Positions 21,733-32,711 of a stretch of DNA of 64,000 nt are shown piece after piece. A program made the position numbers and the translations under genes. The stretch's first letter is position 1, and every line of letters starts with the position of its first letter. The DNA is from Adiantum capillus-veneris (lineage: Eukaryota > Streptophyta > Polypodiopsida > Polypodiales > Pteridaceae). Location: positions 108,537,087 to 108,601,086 of the forward strand of contig CM043966.1 in assembly GCA_014529385.2 (NCBI GenBank), read 5' to 3'. A model generated the notes under the pieces. It had not been told where the DNA came from. It did no database searches and worked only from the letters and a program-made list of their open reading frames with translations.

Positions 21733-22692
21733 ATGACGGACGAGTTTCCACAGTTTCATGGATTGCCTAATGAGAATGCACATACTTTTATTGAAAAATT
21801 GGAAGTCAATTTCTTACTGCAAAATATACTAGACCAAGCTATGTTGTTGCGGCTGCTGCAATATAGTTTACAGGATGAGGCAATAATTTGGTTACAAAAT
21901 CATGAAGACCTGGTGCATGCACAAGCTCTAGGGGTGGTTTTGGACTACAATCATGTGAAGCAAGCTTTTATGGCACAATACAGATCCTTTGAAGTAGCTG
22001 ATGAAGTGTGGCATGAAATTTTGGGGTACACTCAAAAGGTTAATCACAGTGTTGATGATTTTGTCATGCAGTTTACCCGTTTATGGGATAAATGGGCCCG
22101 AGCTTTGGGAAATGAAATCCCTCCATCCATGTTAAAGAAGGACCATTTTGTGGCAAACTTAAAAGAAAGTCTGTAGTTTAAAGTTGACCTGAAAAGGCCC
22201 GCTATCTTTGAGAAGCAGTCATTATCGCCAGGGAGAAAGAATGGAAGGCTCAAAGACTTGATGAGTATGCGAAAGCGGTCCTTGTGCAAAGTAATGGTGG
22301 CCAAGAAGAGGAAAATTAGGTAGAGGTTGGAGAACCCAACCTGCTCAAAGGGTTGTTAATACTAAACAATCACAAAAAAATATGCAAGACATGATGACCA
22401 TGATGCAAGAGTTGCAACTCAGTGTTCTTGGAGGTGGAGGCGGTCGTGGTTGTGGACGTGTTAGAGGAATGGCCCAGGCATGTGGAGCTCAACCTAATGC
22501 CAATGTGGGTCGTGGACAAGGCATCTTTGAGATGCAAAGGAGGTTCATCCCTACTTGTTATAATTGTGGTGAGCTTGGTCACATCAACACGTATTGTTCA
22601 AAGCCAACAAGGATGGGAGGTGATATGTTTCCACTCCCCCAACAGATTCGTAATAGGACTAATGATTATGAATTGGATATATGGGAAGATTA
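21733..22692 (+). pseudogene. Gag of gypsy fragment E with CCHC knuckle
   Basis: From the ATG at 21,733 a 147-codon stretch (MTDEFPQFHGLPNENAHTF onward) gives a Retrotrans_gag core with EAIIWLQNHEDL and VDDFVMQFTRLWDKW. A stop (22,174) and frameshift follow, then a glycine-rich segment and a canonical zinc knuckle, CYNCGELGHINTYC, at 22,556-22,597. This gag differs from those of A-D and uses standard CX2CX4HX4C spacing. It packages element RNA in the family. The upstream LTR and PBS are not identified. Confidence 0.8.
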
Positions 22693-23099
22693 AGGTACTA
22701 ACTAGGAAAATCAAGCCTCAACCTTTGGTGGTCATGTGGGTATTGTGCGGGTTGAAAAGAAAGAAGCAGATATGATGCCCGTAGGCAAAAGAGAGAGGGA
22801 GTGCTATGCCGCTCCAGGTCCTAGAAAAAAAGAAAGGGAAGACCTTGTAGACGGTTTGAAGTAGCATATTTACCTTTGGGAGAAGGCCAAACAACTTACA
22901 TTTTAAAGAAGACCTGATTGGAAGAAAGTAGATTGTACTTTTGGAAAGTTGATGAATATGGTACCCAAACTCAAGAGGTAGTGGAAGTCATTAGTGAATC
23001 CAAAGAAAGAGCCTAAGCAGGGACAAGTCAAAGTGTTGGCTGTGGGAGAGTTACCCGACATTTGTCCTGTGGTGAACGTTTAGCACAAAGGTGTGGGCA

Positions 23100-23160
23100 T
23101 GGGAGAGTCCTACATTGATGGAGGTGCTCAAGTTTGTGTGATCACGACAATGCACAAGCC
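23100..23160 (+). pseudogene. Truncated protease start of fragment E
   Basis: ESYIDGGAQVCVIT is the active-site strand of a retropepsin with D-G-G-A, like the protease at 4608. The fragment stops at about 23,157, where sequence of another lineage (element C) begins. Nothing of the rest of E's pol follows. Confidence 0.65.
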
Positions 23161-23162
23161 AT

Positions 23163-24290
23163 GAGACAAGCGAGTGCAACTACAAGCCTAAATATAATGA
23201 AAATATCCAGTTTGTGCCAATGAGACCACAAGGACAATCCATGTATGGATACCCACCAAATGTGGCACCAATGCAAAGATCACCCATGAATATGAAGAGA
23301 CCACAACCAGTATTAGGCCAACAACCACCACTCTTAGGGAAAGATGATATACCAGTAAAGAGTATATTGCCTGAAGGACAAGTGGATGAACATGCTCTAG
23401 TACCCATTACATATACCCTGAAACAAGTTCAGTATAACAATGGGGGTAGAAGAAAAGTGGTATAATCAACTCGCTCTGGTCTTGGTAGAGCCAATGTATC
23501 AAGAACCCATGGATACAACACATGTTTACTTCATTAAAAACTAGGGAGCTAGACCACCTATGATCAAACCAATGCCCAAACCAAAAACCGGAAATGGCCA
23601 TAACTGCTAGGCGGATGACCATTGAAAAAATGACTGTATTGAACCAGGTTAGAATGCAAAATCTATAGAGGAATTTTATGGAGCATGTGGCGGTAAGGGT
23701 GGAAACTTTCCTAAAGAGTGCCCTAGGAATCTAGCAGACAAAGAAAAAACTGCCATAAACATAGTTCAAGTAGTGTCCACAATAGTTTATCAAAAGGAGA
23801 ACCCACAATTCCAGTTTGAGTAGTGACTACATCACATGCCAAGGGGAATTAACAGAAAAATACAAGTGGACCGGACATACCTAGCAATTCCTCCAAAAAC
23901 TCCACGAAAGAACAACATAAAAATGATACAAACTCAAGAGACAAATAATACAAAAGGGTATCAAAGAAACGATTCAGAAAGAGGTAGAGGAAAAGATATA
24001 GACCTTGTTATCAGACTAAGGAATCGGAACAAAAATCGATAGGATCGGTTTTGGTCGATAAGACTTACGAACCAATCAACACAGCCTTGGAAGCTTTCCA
24101 AGCTGGATTGAAAGCCGGTCAAACATTGAAAACCAAGTGGAAAAATTATTGTGCACCTGATATGGAAGTAGCTAAATTAGAAGCTGGAAGCTTGGAAGCT
24201 ATCCAAACTGGATCAAAAGTTGATCAAACATTCAAAACCAAATGGAAAAATTATTCAGCACCTGATATGGAAACATCTAAATTATGAGCA
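23163..24290 (+). pseudogene. Gag C-terminal and linker region of element C
   Basis: Proline/methionine-rich phrases (YGYPPNVAPMQRSPMNM, LEVs such as ILPEGQVDEHALVPI) align with the minus-strand region 35,160-35,390 of element D. A zinc-knuckle trace near 23,675-23,720 (YGACGGKGG, then FPKEC) has lost its first cysteine and its histidine; D keeps the intact form. Stops and frame changes are frequent. This is the nucleocapsid and the gag-protease linker. Confidence 0.65.
24086..24289. repeat. 105-bp in-frame tandem duplication in element C linker
   Basis: The segment starting CTTGGAAGCTTTCCAAGCTGG at 24,086 is repeated at 24,191. The unit is 35 codons, so the frame is kept (LEAFQAGLKAGQTLKTKWKN against LEAIQTGSKVDQTFKTKWKN). 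The copies differ at about 15 positions. Element D has only one copy. Confidence 0.85.
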
Positions 24291-24783
24291 TACAAAAACT
24301 TGGTGCAAATCACGCAAACCATGCTGGAAAAATAGAAACCTCAATTGGAAATCATAGGAAAAAAACAAAATTTGAGATAAAATAGTTCTCGATAGTGAGG
24401 AAGGATGGGATGGAGTGCCTACAGACAGAGAAGATTTGCCAAATCACCTATGGGAACAAGTTAGGGAAGCCAAAGATGGAAGTTTGACTAAAAAATTGGC
24501 TCTTAATTGAAGAGGTATGGCTAGATAGACCACCCATGGAATAAGATGAATAGTCTTTGTATGGAGATTGGGGATCAGAGCAGTCAGGCTTAACAAAAGC
24601 TGAAACATTGTAGACACTACCTTTGTACTTGGGTGGGAATGAAGAGAAATCAGTAGTTTTCAAAACAACAAGACTAAATAGGCCAAAACAAACCTTGGAT
24701 GTGGTGAATCCTGCAATTCCATTATATCAACTCCAATTCAATGCACAATTACATTGGGATAGCTACTAAAGTTACGACCACAC

Positions 24784-25257
24784 TTGTGGGGAGATTTGCA
24801 AACCACCATGGAAAAGGTGGGCTTAAAGCGAGTACCCCAAACAAAACTGGAAAGAATTCAAAACAAGGAGACACAGACTAAACTTGTCAACTCTATGCCC
24901 ATGAACAAAGTAGGTGACTACTGTGAGGGGAACGAGGAAAACACAACCCTTTCAATACAGTACAATGATGTAATCACCATGACTGTGTTGGACAATGGGG
25001 CAGGCACAACCATAGCAACAAAAGCCATCTATAGTCCCCAAGATTGGGGGAATGATTATATCAACCTTAAACAAGTAGTAGCGATCACTAAAGTAAATTT
25101 GAAAGACCACTCCTACAAGGATGTCCTAATTCCTACAAGGATACCTATACAAGAATTGGACTCTGAAACCTCAACAGAGACTAAACTGTCGTCTTGGATA
25201 CACAAAGACACTCCAATTTGGATGGGTGGGGCTTTTGAATCTGGCAGTTTACAATGA
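24784..25257 (+). pseudogene. Protease 1 of element C with central deletion
   Basis: The open stretch contains TVLDNGAGTTIATKAIY and then jumps to SPQDWGNDYINLKQ. Comparison with element B shows that about 60 residues between the active-site strand and the C-terminal strand are missing, and that the active-site D-S-G is D-N-G. It is followed by DTPIWMGGAFESGSL, a linker phrase also found in B. It cannot fold as a protease. Confidence 0.75.
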
Positions 25258-25939
25258 GAAGATTGCATTTTATACAAAGAAGTGAATGATGCAAATACCA
25301 TACTTGAACCATTTCCTGAACATTTGTTCAAACCTTTTGAGTGGAAGGCTATTAAATAGTCTCGATCCAAATGGTATTTATTGAAATGATCGAGGAGCAA
25401 CAAGTCTTCTCTGATCACTACTATGATTCCACAAATGAGTTGGAAGAAGAAATGATTAGAACAGAGGAATTGAACCTGGAAAAGAGCATGTAGGAGCAAA
25501 ACTTATAATCAGAGTAGGAGAAGAATTTTTTTTTGCGTTTCCAAACCAACATCGAAGATGCCAACAAAGGTATCACAAGAAATGAGAGAGTAATCTGAAA
25601 AGCAAAACACCAAAAAATGCAATAGAAAACAAAACTCAACTCTTGATGAAAGTAAATGCAATGGACTTCATAAAAGACAAGATAATGGGAAGATATCCAG
25701 ACACCTAACATTCAGAGCAACAAGACAAAACAAAAAAAAAGTAACGCAAGCCTAATAAGACCAAGGAAAAAGAACCTCCGATGACAAAAACTGAACGCAA
25801 AGTAAAATACAAGGAATTAAAATGAACATTGAAAGATGTCTGGACCACGGAGATGGAGTCAGAGAGTGACAAACGAGGAGCCATCAATGTTCCATCCCAT
25901 TATATAAAATACAATCTGTAAGAGCGAAGGATCATTGTT
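25258..25939 (+). pseudogene. Linker between protease and RT in element C
   Basis: A lysine-rich, frame-broken stretch without domains. It aligns with minus-strand 33,330-33,650 of element D, where the intervening protease is deleted altogether. Confidence 0.5.
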
Positions 25940-27215
25940 GAGCAACCTTTGCAACAACCAAAAGAACCAGAGAAATCCTATGAAGGGCCAAAGAACACCA
26001 AACAAATTGAGCTTATAGAGCCTGGAGAAGAGCCAAGACCAAGATACATAGCTATGGATCAATTGCAAGACGAAGAAGAAGAGATTCTCATTAGTACGTT
26101 AAAAGAGTATAGGGATGCCTTTGCATGGTCTTACAAAGATCTCAAGGGGGTGGATCCTGCCATTTTCCAGCACACTATCCCTATGAGAGATGATGTTAAG
26201 CCGAGCAGACAAAGATAATATACTTATAACGAGACATTTGCCAAAAAGATCAAGGAAGAGATCGAGAAACTCAAGGAGTCCGAGTCCATCTACAAAATAG
26301 AACACATTGATTGGGTATCGCCTATTATATGGTGTCTAAAAAGAGTGGTAAACTCAAAGTGTGTGTAACTTTCAAGAAGGTGAATGCTGCCTCTATAATA
26401 GATAACTATCCTCTTCCTATCATGGATCATGTGCTAGAACGAGTAGCTGGAAAGGAAGCTTATAGTTTCTTGGACAGGTTCTCAAGTTACAACCAATTGA
26501 CCATAGATCCAAAGATCAACATAAGACGGCTTTTGCCATGGAATGGGAAAATTCTCCTTATTGGGTCATGCCTTTTGGTTTGATCAATGCACCAACAACA
26601 TCCCAAAGGCTAATGAGCCATATTTTTATGGATGATCTTTGTGCGCACTCCACAAAAAGAATGAGTCATTTTGAACATTTATGATGTGTCTTTGAGAAAT
26701 GCCATCTATACAGAATTTGCTTAAATCGTGAAAAGTACATTTTTATGGTTAGACAAGGCAAAATTCTCAAACATATTGTATCACAAAATGGTGTAGCCAC
26801 AAACATGGAGAAGGTGGCAGTGATCACTGAAATGGCAAGACTAATAAATGTTAAGGAACTTCAGGCATTTATGGGACATTGTGGTTATTATCTTAGATTT
26901 ATCTACATATATCCGATCATAGCCAAACCCATTTATAGCCTTATCACTCAATTTGAGGGGACATAAGTATGTGAGGAATCATTCCAAAAGTATAAAAAAT
27001 CTTTGACCACAACACTGATACTAAAAGCTCCAAACTGGAACAAAGTGTTCCATGTGCATGTGGATGCTTCATGTTTTGCTATTGGTTGCATCTTGGCTCA
27101 GCCAGGAGAGGAAACCATGGATTTTCCTATCTTCTATGCCGGTTGACAACTAAACCTAGCAAAAAATAACTACACAACCACTAAAAGAGTCATGATAAAA
27201 GTGCCCAAGGATCCC
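25940..27215 (+). pseudogene. RT and RNase H of element C
   Basis: RT opens with EQPLQQPKEPEKSYEG, continues with DAFAWSYKDLKGVDPAIFQH and YPLPIMDHVLERVAGKEAYS, and has the palm box as FMDDLCAHS after a short deletion. RT connection (GHCGYYLRFIY) and RNase H (HVHVDASCFAIGCILAQPGE) follow. Sequence is closest to element A's RT and includes the segment that A has lost, although several frameshifts break it. The frame disappears about 20 codons into the second RNase H motif, and no integrase is seen afterwards. Confidence 0.85.
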
Positions 27216-27223
27216 GAGTAAAA

Positions 27224-27813
27224 GTGCACATGCTGCCCAAGGAAGCTCAAGATCTGGCAAAGGAAGATGCAATTAGGCCACTATGGGAAGAGATGAGACT
27301 CAAAGACTACATTGATCTGGAACCCTATGGCGTGGACTACAAAAGAGCCCATGAATTTCTACACATCATCACTGAAGAAGGTTGGGCTACCATCTCAAAC
27401 TTAAATGACACCCCGATTGAGGTGAAGATCACAAAAGATTAGGTAGTAGATGCACTAAGATTGCAGTAGGGGGGAAAATTGATGAGAGACCACCAATTGC
27501 CCACCACTGGCATATTTACTAGCAGATCCACATCTTTCTTGGATCTAAAAAAAAAGGAGATAGAGCAGGCTCTTTGACTCTATCATCAACACTTCCACTC
27601 AATGCAAAGAGGCCACCAAGATACACTATTCCAAACCATGTAGTGGCTTCTACTTTCACTCACGCATCCAAGAGAGAGAAAGAAATTGAAGTAAAATATG
27701 CCCATTACATTCATACCACCCTCACACATGTGAGGAAGGCAGTGAACATCACCTTCTTAGGGGTTCCACAAGTACTGACAAGGATAGCATATCATGCTAT
27801 CGCCCATGCATAA
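27224..27813 (+). pseudogene. Unknown ORF block 1 in 3' part of element C
   Basis: Two open pieces (73 and 79 codons) contain DLEPYGVDYKRAHEFLHI, then TPIEVKITKD, then KYAHYIHTTLTHVRKAVNI. I do not recognise the protein. The arrangement loosely resembles plant transposon-associated proteins of unknown function that carry a helical domain with a substrate-like beta motif; this is impression, not identification. It lies between RNase H and the polypurine tract, where integrase is expected. Confidence 0.35.
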
Positions 27814-27871
27814 CATCTACCGCCAGGCGTAAGCCTCAGAACAAAATCTATGGCTAGCATGCAAAAGAGAA

Positions 27872-28954
27872 GAAGAAGAAGAATTACAAACAAGAGCATC
27901 AGCAATAGCCACAAGGTTGCGTACAAGACTTGTCAATGTATCAAAACAAGAGGCAACCACATCAGCTACAACCGCAGCAAAGGCAACAAAAAGTGATAAT
28001 GAAGACAAAGAGGAAGAGGAATCTCCTCTGGAAAGGAAAACAAAGAGAAAAGGGAAAGCTAAAATGAATGATGAGAAGCCCAAGAAGAGGCCACGTCCTA
28101 AAGCACTGGTGGAGGAGCCTATTCAAAAAGCGTCAAGGGTAGAGAGAGAAGCTATCGCATTTGAGCTCGAAAGAGGACTCAAAGCCGATTTCAAAATGAA
28201 ATGGAAACCCTCACCCAAGAAATTCAAGGAACAAAATATCCCATGTACAATTTTCATGATGATCCTATGGTAGGATTGGAATATCTCTATCAAAGAGAGG
28301 AGAGGCAAAGAGAACAGGCAAAGGCACTAGAAGAAGAGTCAACACCACTCAGAGAGGAACCACCCGAGCAAGAAAAAGTACATAACAAGGAAGTTCCACA
28401 CTCATTTCCTTCGAGTGAGCAACCCCAACAAGACGTGAGTGCTCCAAATGTAGAAAAATCAAAAGAACAACTAGAACCTCTCGAGAGACCTACAAAAGAA
28501 CAAGGCAGCAAGCCAGATGAAGAACTCTCGACAAAAGCTCAAGATACACAATCGGATTAGACTAAAGCGAGCACTTCTAAAAATTTGGCAAGCTTGGAAG
28601 ACATTGATGAATATGCCCAGTATGCGCATGAAGTTGTGGATATAATGAAAGAAAATATTTATGCTCGCCATCAATAGCTTCACAAACCTGTATCAACGAC
28701 TGGAGTACTCGAATGAAAAGCTCAACCGGGCAAACTCCTTTGATGAAGCATACAAAGAAGCCATGGAAATAAAAAACAAGCAACTAAAAAAACTAAATGC
28801 AAAGTTCGAAGTAGACTTGGAAGTCCTAATAGCAAAGAACCAACAGAAAGAGCAGCAACTTCAGGAGGTAACCACCACGTTACAAGACTCCACATCAACA
28901 GTTAAAAGGCCGCATATACAATTAACCATTAACAATACTCAACATGTACAATAA
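27872..28954 (+). pseudogene. Charged coiled-coil ORF block 2 in element C
   Basis: Pieces of 118, 119 and 97 codons in changing frames form one highly charged sequence. It starts with an E/K-rich stretch with a basic run (TKRKGKAKMNDEKPKKRPRP), continues with P/E/S-rich disorder, and ends in a predicted coiled coil (KNKQLKKLNAKFEVDLEVLI, then QQKEQQLQEV). No enzyme motif is visible. Its place in the plus strand, between RNase H and the 3' LTR, suggests an accessory reading frame carried by C. A captured host fragment is the alternative. Confidence 0.4.
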
Positions 28955-29469
28955 AAATCTCGCTGCCAAGAATAGAACACACTACTAAATTAGCTCAAAG
29001 ATAACCCCACCGTGGCCACACTACAAGGCACAAATGAGGCCTACAAACCCCTAGAGCAAAAGATTAGAGACCTTGAGATGGAGATAAAGCTGAAAAAGAT
29101 GCAACATCAAGAACTTTCCATTGGATATATGCAGCAAGAGGAAGGATATCAGAAGGAGATTGCACAACTAAAATAATAACTTTGCAAAGCTCAAGAGGCA
29201 GCTAAGTCACATGCATCCACTTCAGGGGGCAGAGAAAACAAACACGGAGGGGAGATACATATGCCTTGCAATTCATGAATTTTGAAGCATAGACCACTCA
29301 AGAAGGCAATCTCCAAGAACTAGTGATACCCCAAGAGGAAGTTGGACTCTCTGCTATGCCTAAAGGCCTTATATAGAGGAAGAAACCGCATGAAAGAAGC
29401 TAGTGGAAGAGGAAACATAGCACATAAGGAAAGAGGTGATGTAGTGAGAAGAGCGCATCTTGCATTCAA

Positions 29470-30343
29470 TTAATGTCAATCTTCTCACACCGACCAATAT
29501 CAATGAAGAATGGCATCAACATGCTCTCCCCTTCCCACTCATTACGTTTAAAGTGCTACAAATCAAGGAAAGATTACTCAAAGACATTGAAGCCCCTCTG
29601 CAATGGTACATCCAAAATGGTGGGAGATCTGGTTAAATGGACACCCAGGTATCTCATCCTGTACACAAATGCACCGATAATTATCAAGAAGGATCTGTGT
29701 AGTGTCTTGTATCCAAAGTCTAAAGTTGGAAACATCACTTTATCATCCAACAAAAGTGGCCAACTTGGCTGAATTATCCCTGGTTTCCACCACCCCCGAC
29801 TAGGACACCCACTGAAGACTATATGGTGGACAACCTTTCCTCAACTATTCAAATGGTCCATGTGATACCAGATTTGGAATGCATCATGTTGGTTTAATTC
29901 TCAAAAATTCTTCTTACTTACTTACAAACCTTCCACCACGTGGAGCAAAACAAATGCAGCATGGATGTCATTCCTCAAAGGTAAGAAAGGACTATGCTAT
30001 GGTCTATCAGGCCAACCTTCAGAGAAAGTGCTCCACGGATTTTATGCTTGAGTGATGTTTTTGCCATCCTATTATGTGCAAACTTTTGAAGAGGCATTCT
30101 ATACGGGCTTTTTCACTTACATATCCAAGATTTTTGGCCCCGTCATCACAAATCTTTGAGCAAGGTTTGTAGGCTACTCAGTAATTGAGTAAAGGAACAA
30201 AATCACCATGCAGTTCATGTCGGCCACAGATAAAGAGCTTCACCTAAAGTATCAACAAGGCCCGGAATAGCATGCAAAGCAAACTAAAGCAAGAAAGACT
30301 GACCACTACTTAGCACCTTAAGTGGATGTGTCACAGATGACAC
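29470..30343 (+). pseudogene. Unknown ORF block 3 next to element C's 3' end
   Basis: Frame-shifted open pieces run to within a few bases of the polypurine tract. One reads TTWSKTNAAWMSFLKGKKGL, then FEEAFYTGFFTYISKIFGP, then ITMQFMSATDKELHLKYQQG, which looks like once-selected protein rather than chance. I do not recognise the family. Bases 28,955-29,470 between blocks 2 and 3 are also frame-broken and helix-rich. Confidence 0.35.
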
Positions 30344-30349
30344 AATCAT

Positions 30350-30361
30350 GGAGAGGGGTAA
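30350..30361 (+). promoter_or_regulatory. Polypurine tract of element C
   Basis: GGAGAGGGGTAA immediately precedes the LTR start TGTTAGCTG. It proves the plus orientation of the LTR. Confidence 0.75.
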
Positions 30362-31140
30362 TGTTAGCTGCTCAGCTAACAAAAATGGTCACCATTCTTA
30401 CTTTTATCCTCATTGATTGCATCACAAATTCATGTGCTAATGAGAAATCCCGTAAAAGTCGAAAGGTGTGGTATTATCATTGTCTGTCAAAGAGCATAAA
30501 GGGGCCAAGGGCTTCCAAATTTGTAATTATGTGCAATGTTTGAGCCTTATCACGGAGCCCAATTAGCTAAGAATCCATTTTTAAACCTTGGCTAAGGTAT
30601 AAAAGCCAATTTTTGTAACTTTTGACGTATGTTTTGGATAATGAAAGTGAGTGTATGCTACAACTGAGTACTGTGAGTTGTTTGTTTATTTTGATTGCTT
30701 GTGTCTCCCTCGTGCGGTGTTGCAATGTGAATCCGAGCATACCAGCACGCTCGTAGGTGAAAGCTCTCTCTTTCTATGTAAGTTTCTTGCAATGAAGTTG
30801 TGTTTTTAGTCATGCTCTTCTAAGAGCTATTTTCACTCCCTATGCACAATACACGCATCTAAATTGGTTTTTGACCATATGGATAGATAGAGTACATCCT
30901 AAGGAAGCTACAAAGTGCTTTGGAGGCCAAAACTAACCTACCCAAAATAGGCTGTTTATCTTAGGTGCGATTTTGTTTGAGTGTCAAAAATGACTTTTGA
31001 GCATATAGGGATGCTCAGAATACTTTGAACATTCTAGGTAGTAAGCTTCATTGAATTCAGAGGATTGTAGCTATACAAAGTTATCGATTGAAGCTTGTTG
31101 TAAGGAAAGTAGCTTTTGATGTTTGACACACATCTAAAGG
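30362..31140 (+). mobile_element. 3' LTR of element C
   Basis: The LTR starts at 30,362 and is homologous over about 780 bases to the inverted LTR at 38,690-39,512. Its first 20 bases form a perfect palindrome, TGTTAGCTGCTCAGCTAACA, with 9-bp arms. GGTATAAAAGCC near 30,596-30,607 is a good TATA box. Similarity to the other copy fades after CACACAT near 31,130, so the right end is approximate and may reach about 31,212 (...CCAACA). Confidence 0.8.
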
Positions 31141-31419
31141 ACACCATGATGCCTTAAGGGTGAAAGAATGTTAACATGTCATGCTTTTTGTGCTAGTTAG
31201 CATGTGCCAACAAGAATTTCTTGTAGGCATAAGGACAATGTTGTCTTTCAAGTGTGTGGACCTCCATCATGAACTATATAAAGTGTAAAAATACTTTTAA
31301 AAAATTGGACCAAAGTCTATTGTTCTTTCAATTTCTTGAAAATTTACATTGAGATGTTACTTTGAAGGTGTGATTAAATCATGATGCATGGAGGGAATCA
31401 GGGCATAGGGTCCACATGT

Positions 31420-31443
31420 GGGGTGGGGGGCGGGGGGGGGGAG
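31420..31443. repeat. G-rich tract
   Basis: GGGGTGGGGGGCG followed by a run of G residues on the plus strand, capable in principle of forming a G-quadruplex. Confidence 0.85.
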
Positions 31444-31683
31444 GTGATTTTGTGAGCTGCAAGCAGTCCCTTAGTTGCAACTCAGTAGGCTACCTAGGTG
31501 GAGAATAGCTCGACATACTAGCCGACCACCTCCGACAACTCTCTTGACACTCCACCAAGAAGGATGTTGATGGACAAACCTTTTGCTGCTTCTTCTCTTC
31601 TCCACAAAGGGTGAAGCTATCCGATTCCCAAGGACCCAATGCCAAAGAGCATGCATGCAGGGAAGTGGAAGCATGACTCAGGT

Positions 31684-31706
31684 ACTCTCTCTCTCTCTCT
31701 CTCTCT
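31684..31706. repeat. (CT)n microsatellite
   Basis: Eleven uninterrupted CT units. Confidence 0.95.
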
Positions 31707-31749
31707 GCCATCAAATGAAACTAACTGCCTCTCGCATTACACAAGACCT

Positions 31750-31773
31750 ATGTGTGTGTGCGTGCGCGCACGC

Positions 31774-31848
<75 letters not shown>
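31750..31848. repeat. (TG)n tract with GC-alternating core
   Basis: About 99 bases of strict purine-pyrimidine alternation. The left third is GTGCGCGCACGCGCGCAC, the rest is pure TG. The open frames across it are low-complexity artefacts. Confidence 0.95.
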
Positions 31849-31851
<3 letters not shown>

Positions 31852-31995
31852 TGAGCAGTTTCATGACTTGTGTCGCAAATATGGTTCAAGCGTATTCACA
31901 AATTACTTGAGACTTCTTTTCTAGTGGGGTTGATTAAAGAAGCTTTGTAAAGGCAGCATGCTAAGTAATAAATCAACAAAGCAAAAAAACATTGG

Positions 31996-32657
31996 TATGC
32001 TAGTTAGCATACTATGAATGCTAGTTAGCATATTACGTTGCTAGTTAGCATGGTGGGCATGGTGGTTAGCATACTTTGTATTTTTATTAGCATACCCAGT
32101 TATGCTATGTATGGTAGCTAGCATAGTGGGTATGGTGGCTATCATAATGTATATGCTAGTTAGTACACCTAGTTATTCTAGTTAGCATACACAGAAAGCT
32201 AGTTGGCATACCCAGTTATGTGAGTAGGCATATATGCTACTGGATATGCTAGTTAGCATACCCGATTATGATAATTAGCATACCGAGTTATGATAGTAAG
32301 CATACATGCTACTGTGTATGCTAGTTAACATACCCAATTATGCTAGTTAGCATACATGGTATTGTGTATGCTAGTTAACATCCAGTTATGCTAGCTAGTA
32401 TACATGGTATTGGGGATGCTAGTTAGCATACGCGGTTATGCTAGTTATCAAACATGCTATGTGTATGCTAGTCAACATACATGCTAATTATGCTAGTTAG
32501 CTGAATTTATATGCTAGTTAGCATAGTGGGTATGGTGGCTAGCATACTATGTTTAGTTAGCATACCCACTTATGCTAGTTAGCATAAATGCAATTGTGTA
32601 TGCTAGTTAGCGTACATGCTATTGTGTATGTTAGTTAGCATACATGCTAGTTATGCT
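31996..32657. repeat. Palindromic minisatellite TATGCTA-GT-TAGCATA
   Basis: About 25 exact or degenerate copies of TATGCTAGTTAGCATAC occur at irregular 20-35-base intervals over 660 bases. The core has 7-bp inverted arms around GT. Copies at 31,996, 32,244, 32,341 and 32,570 are perfect or nearly so; others are half-sites. It contains no gene. Confidence 0.9.
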
Positions 32658-32711
32658 ACATCTCTCTCTTTGACAATATAATTTTGATTTTTGAGCGTTG
32701 GCCATGTGAGT

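Larger units (their letters stand above)
23157..31140 (+). mobile_element. Element C: 5'-truncated Ty3/gypsy with unknown 3' ORFs
   Basis: C starts inside gag at the junction with fragment E and is homologous, in opposite orientation, to element D. Order: gag C-terminal part, linker with a 105-bp in-frame duplication, protease 1 with a central deletion, RT and RNase H up to 27,215, then about 3.1 kb of unfamiliar charged and coiled-coil coding sequence, then polypurine tract and LTR. Integrase is not found. Many stops show that it is inactive. Confidence 0.75.
31141..31995. other. Microsatellite-rich stretch without genes
   Basis: Nothing coding is supported. It holds a G-rich run (31,420-31,443), a CT run (31,684-31,706) and a long TG tract (31,750-31,848). 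A single copy of the motif GTGCTAGTTAGCATGTG near 31,188 foreshadows the array that starts at 31,996. Confidence 0.7.

Noticed and set aside
31583-31854. Open frames of up to 88 codons over the TG tract
   Set aside because: They consist of cysteine-valine repeats from the microsatellite and have no gene signal.
31996-32657. CRISPR-like array of a short palindromic repeat
   Set aside because: Repeat spacing is irregular, units are degenerate, spacers are themselves repeat-derived, and the surroundings are plant retrotransposons. It is a minisatellite.
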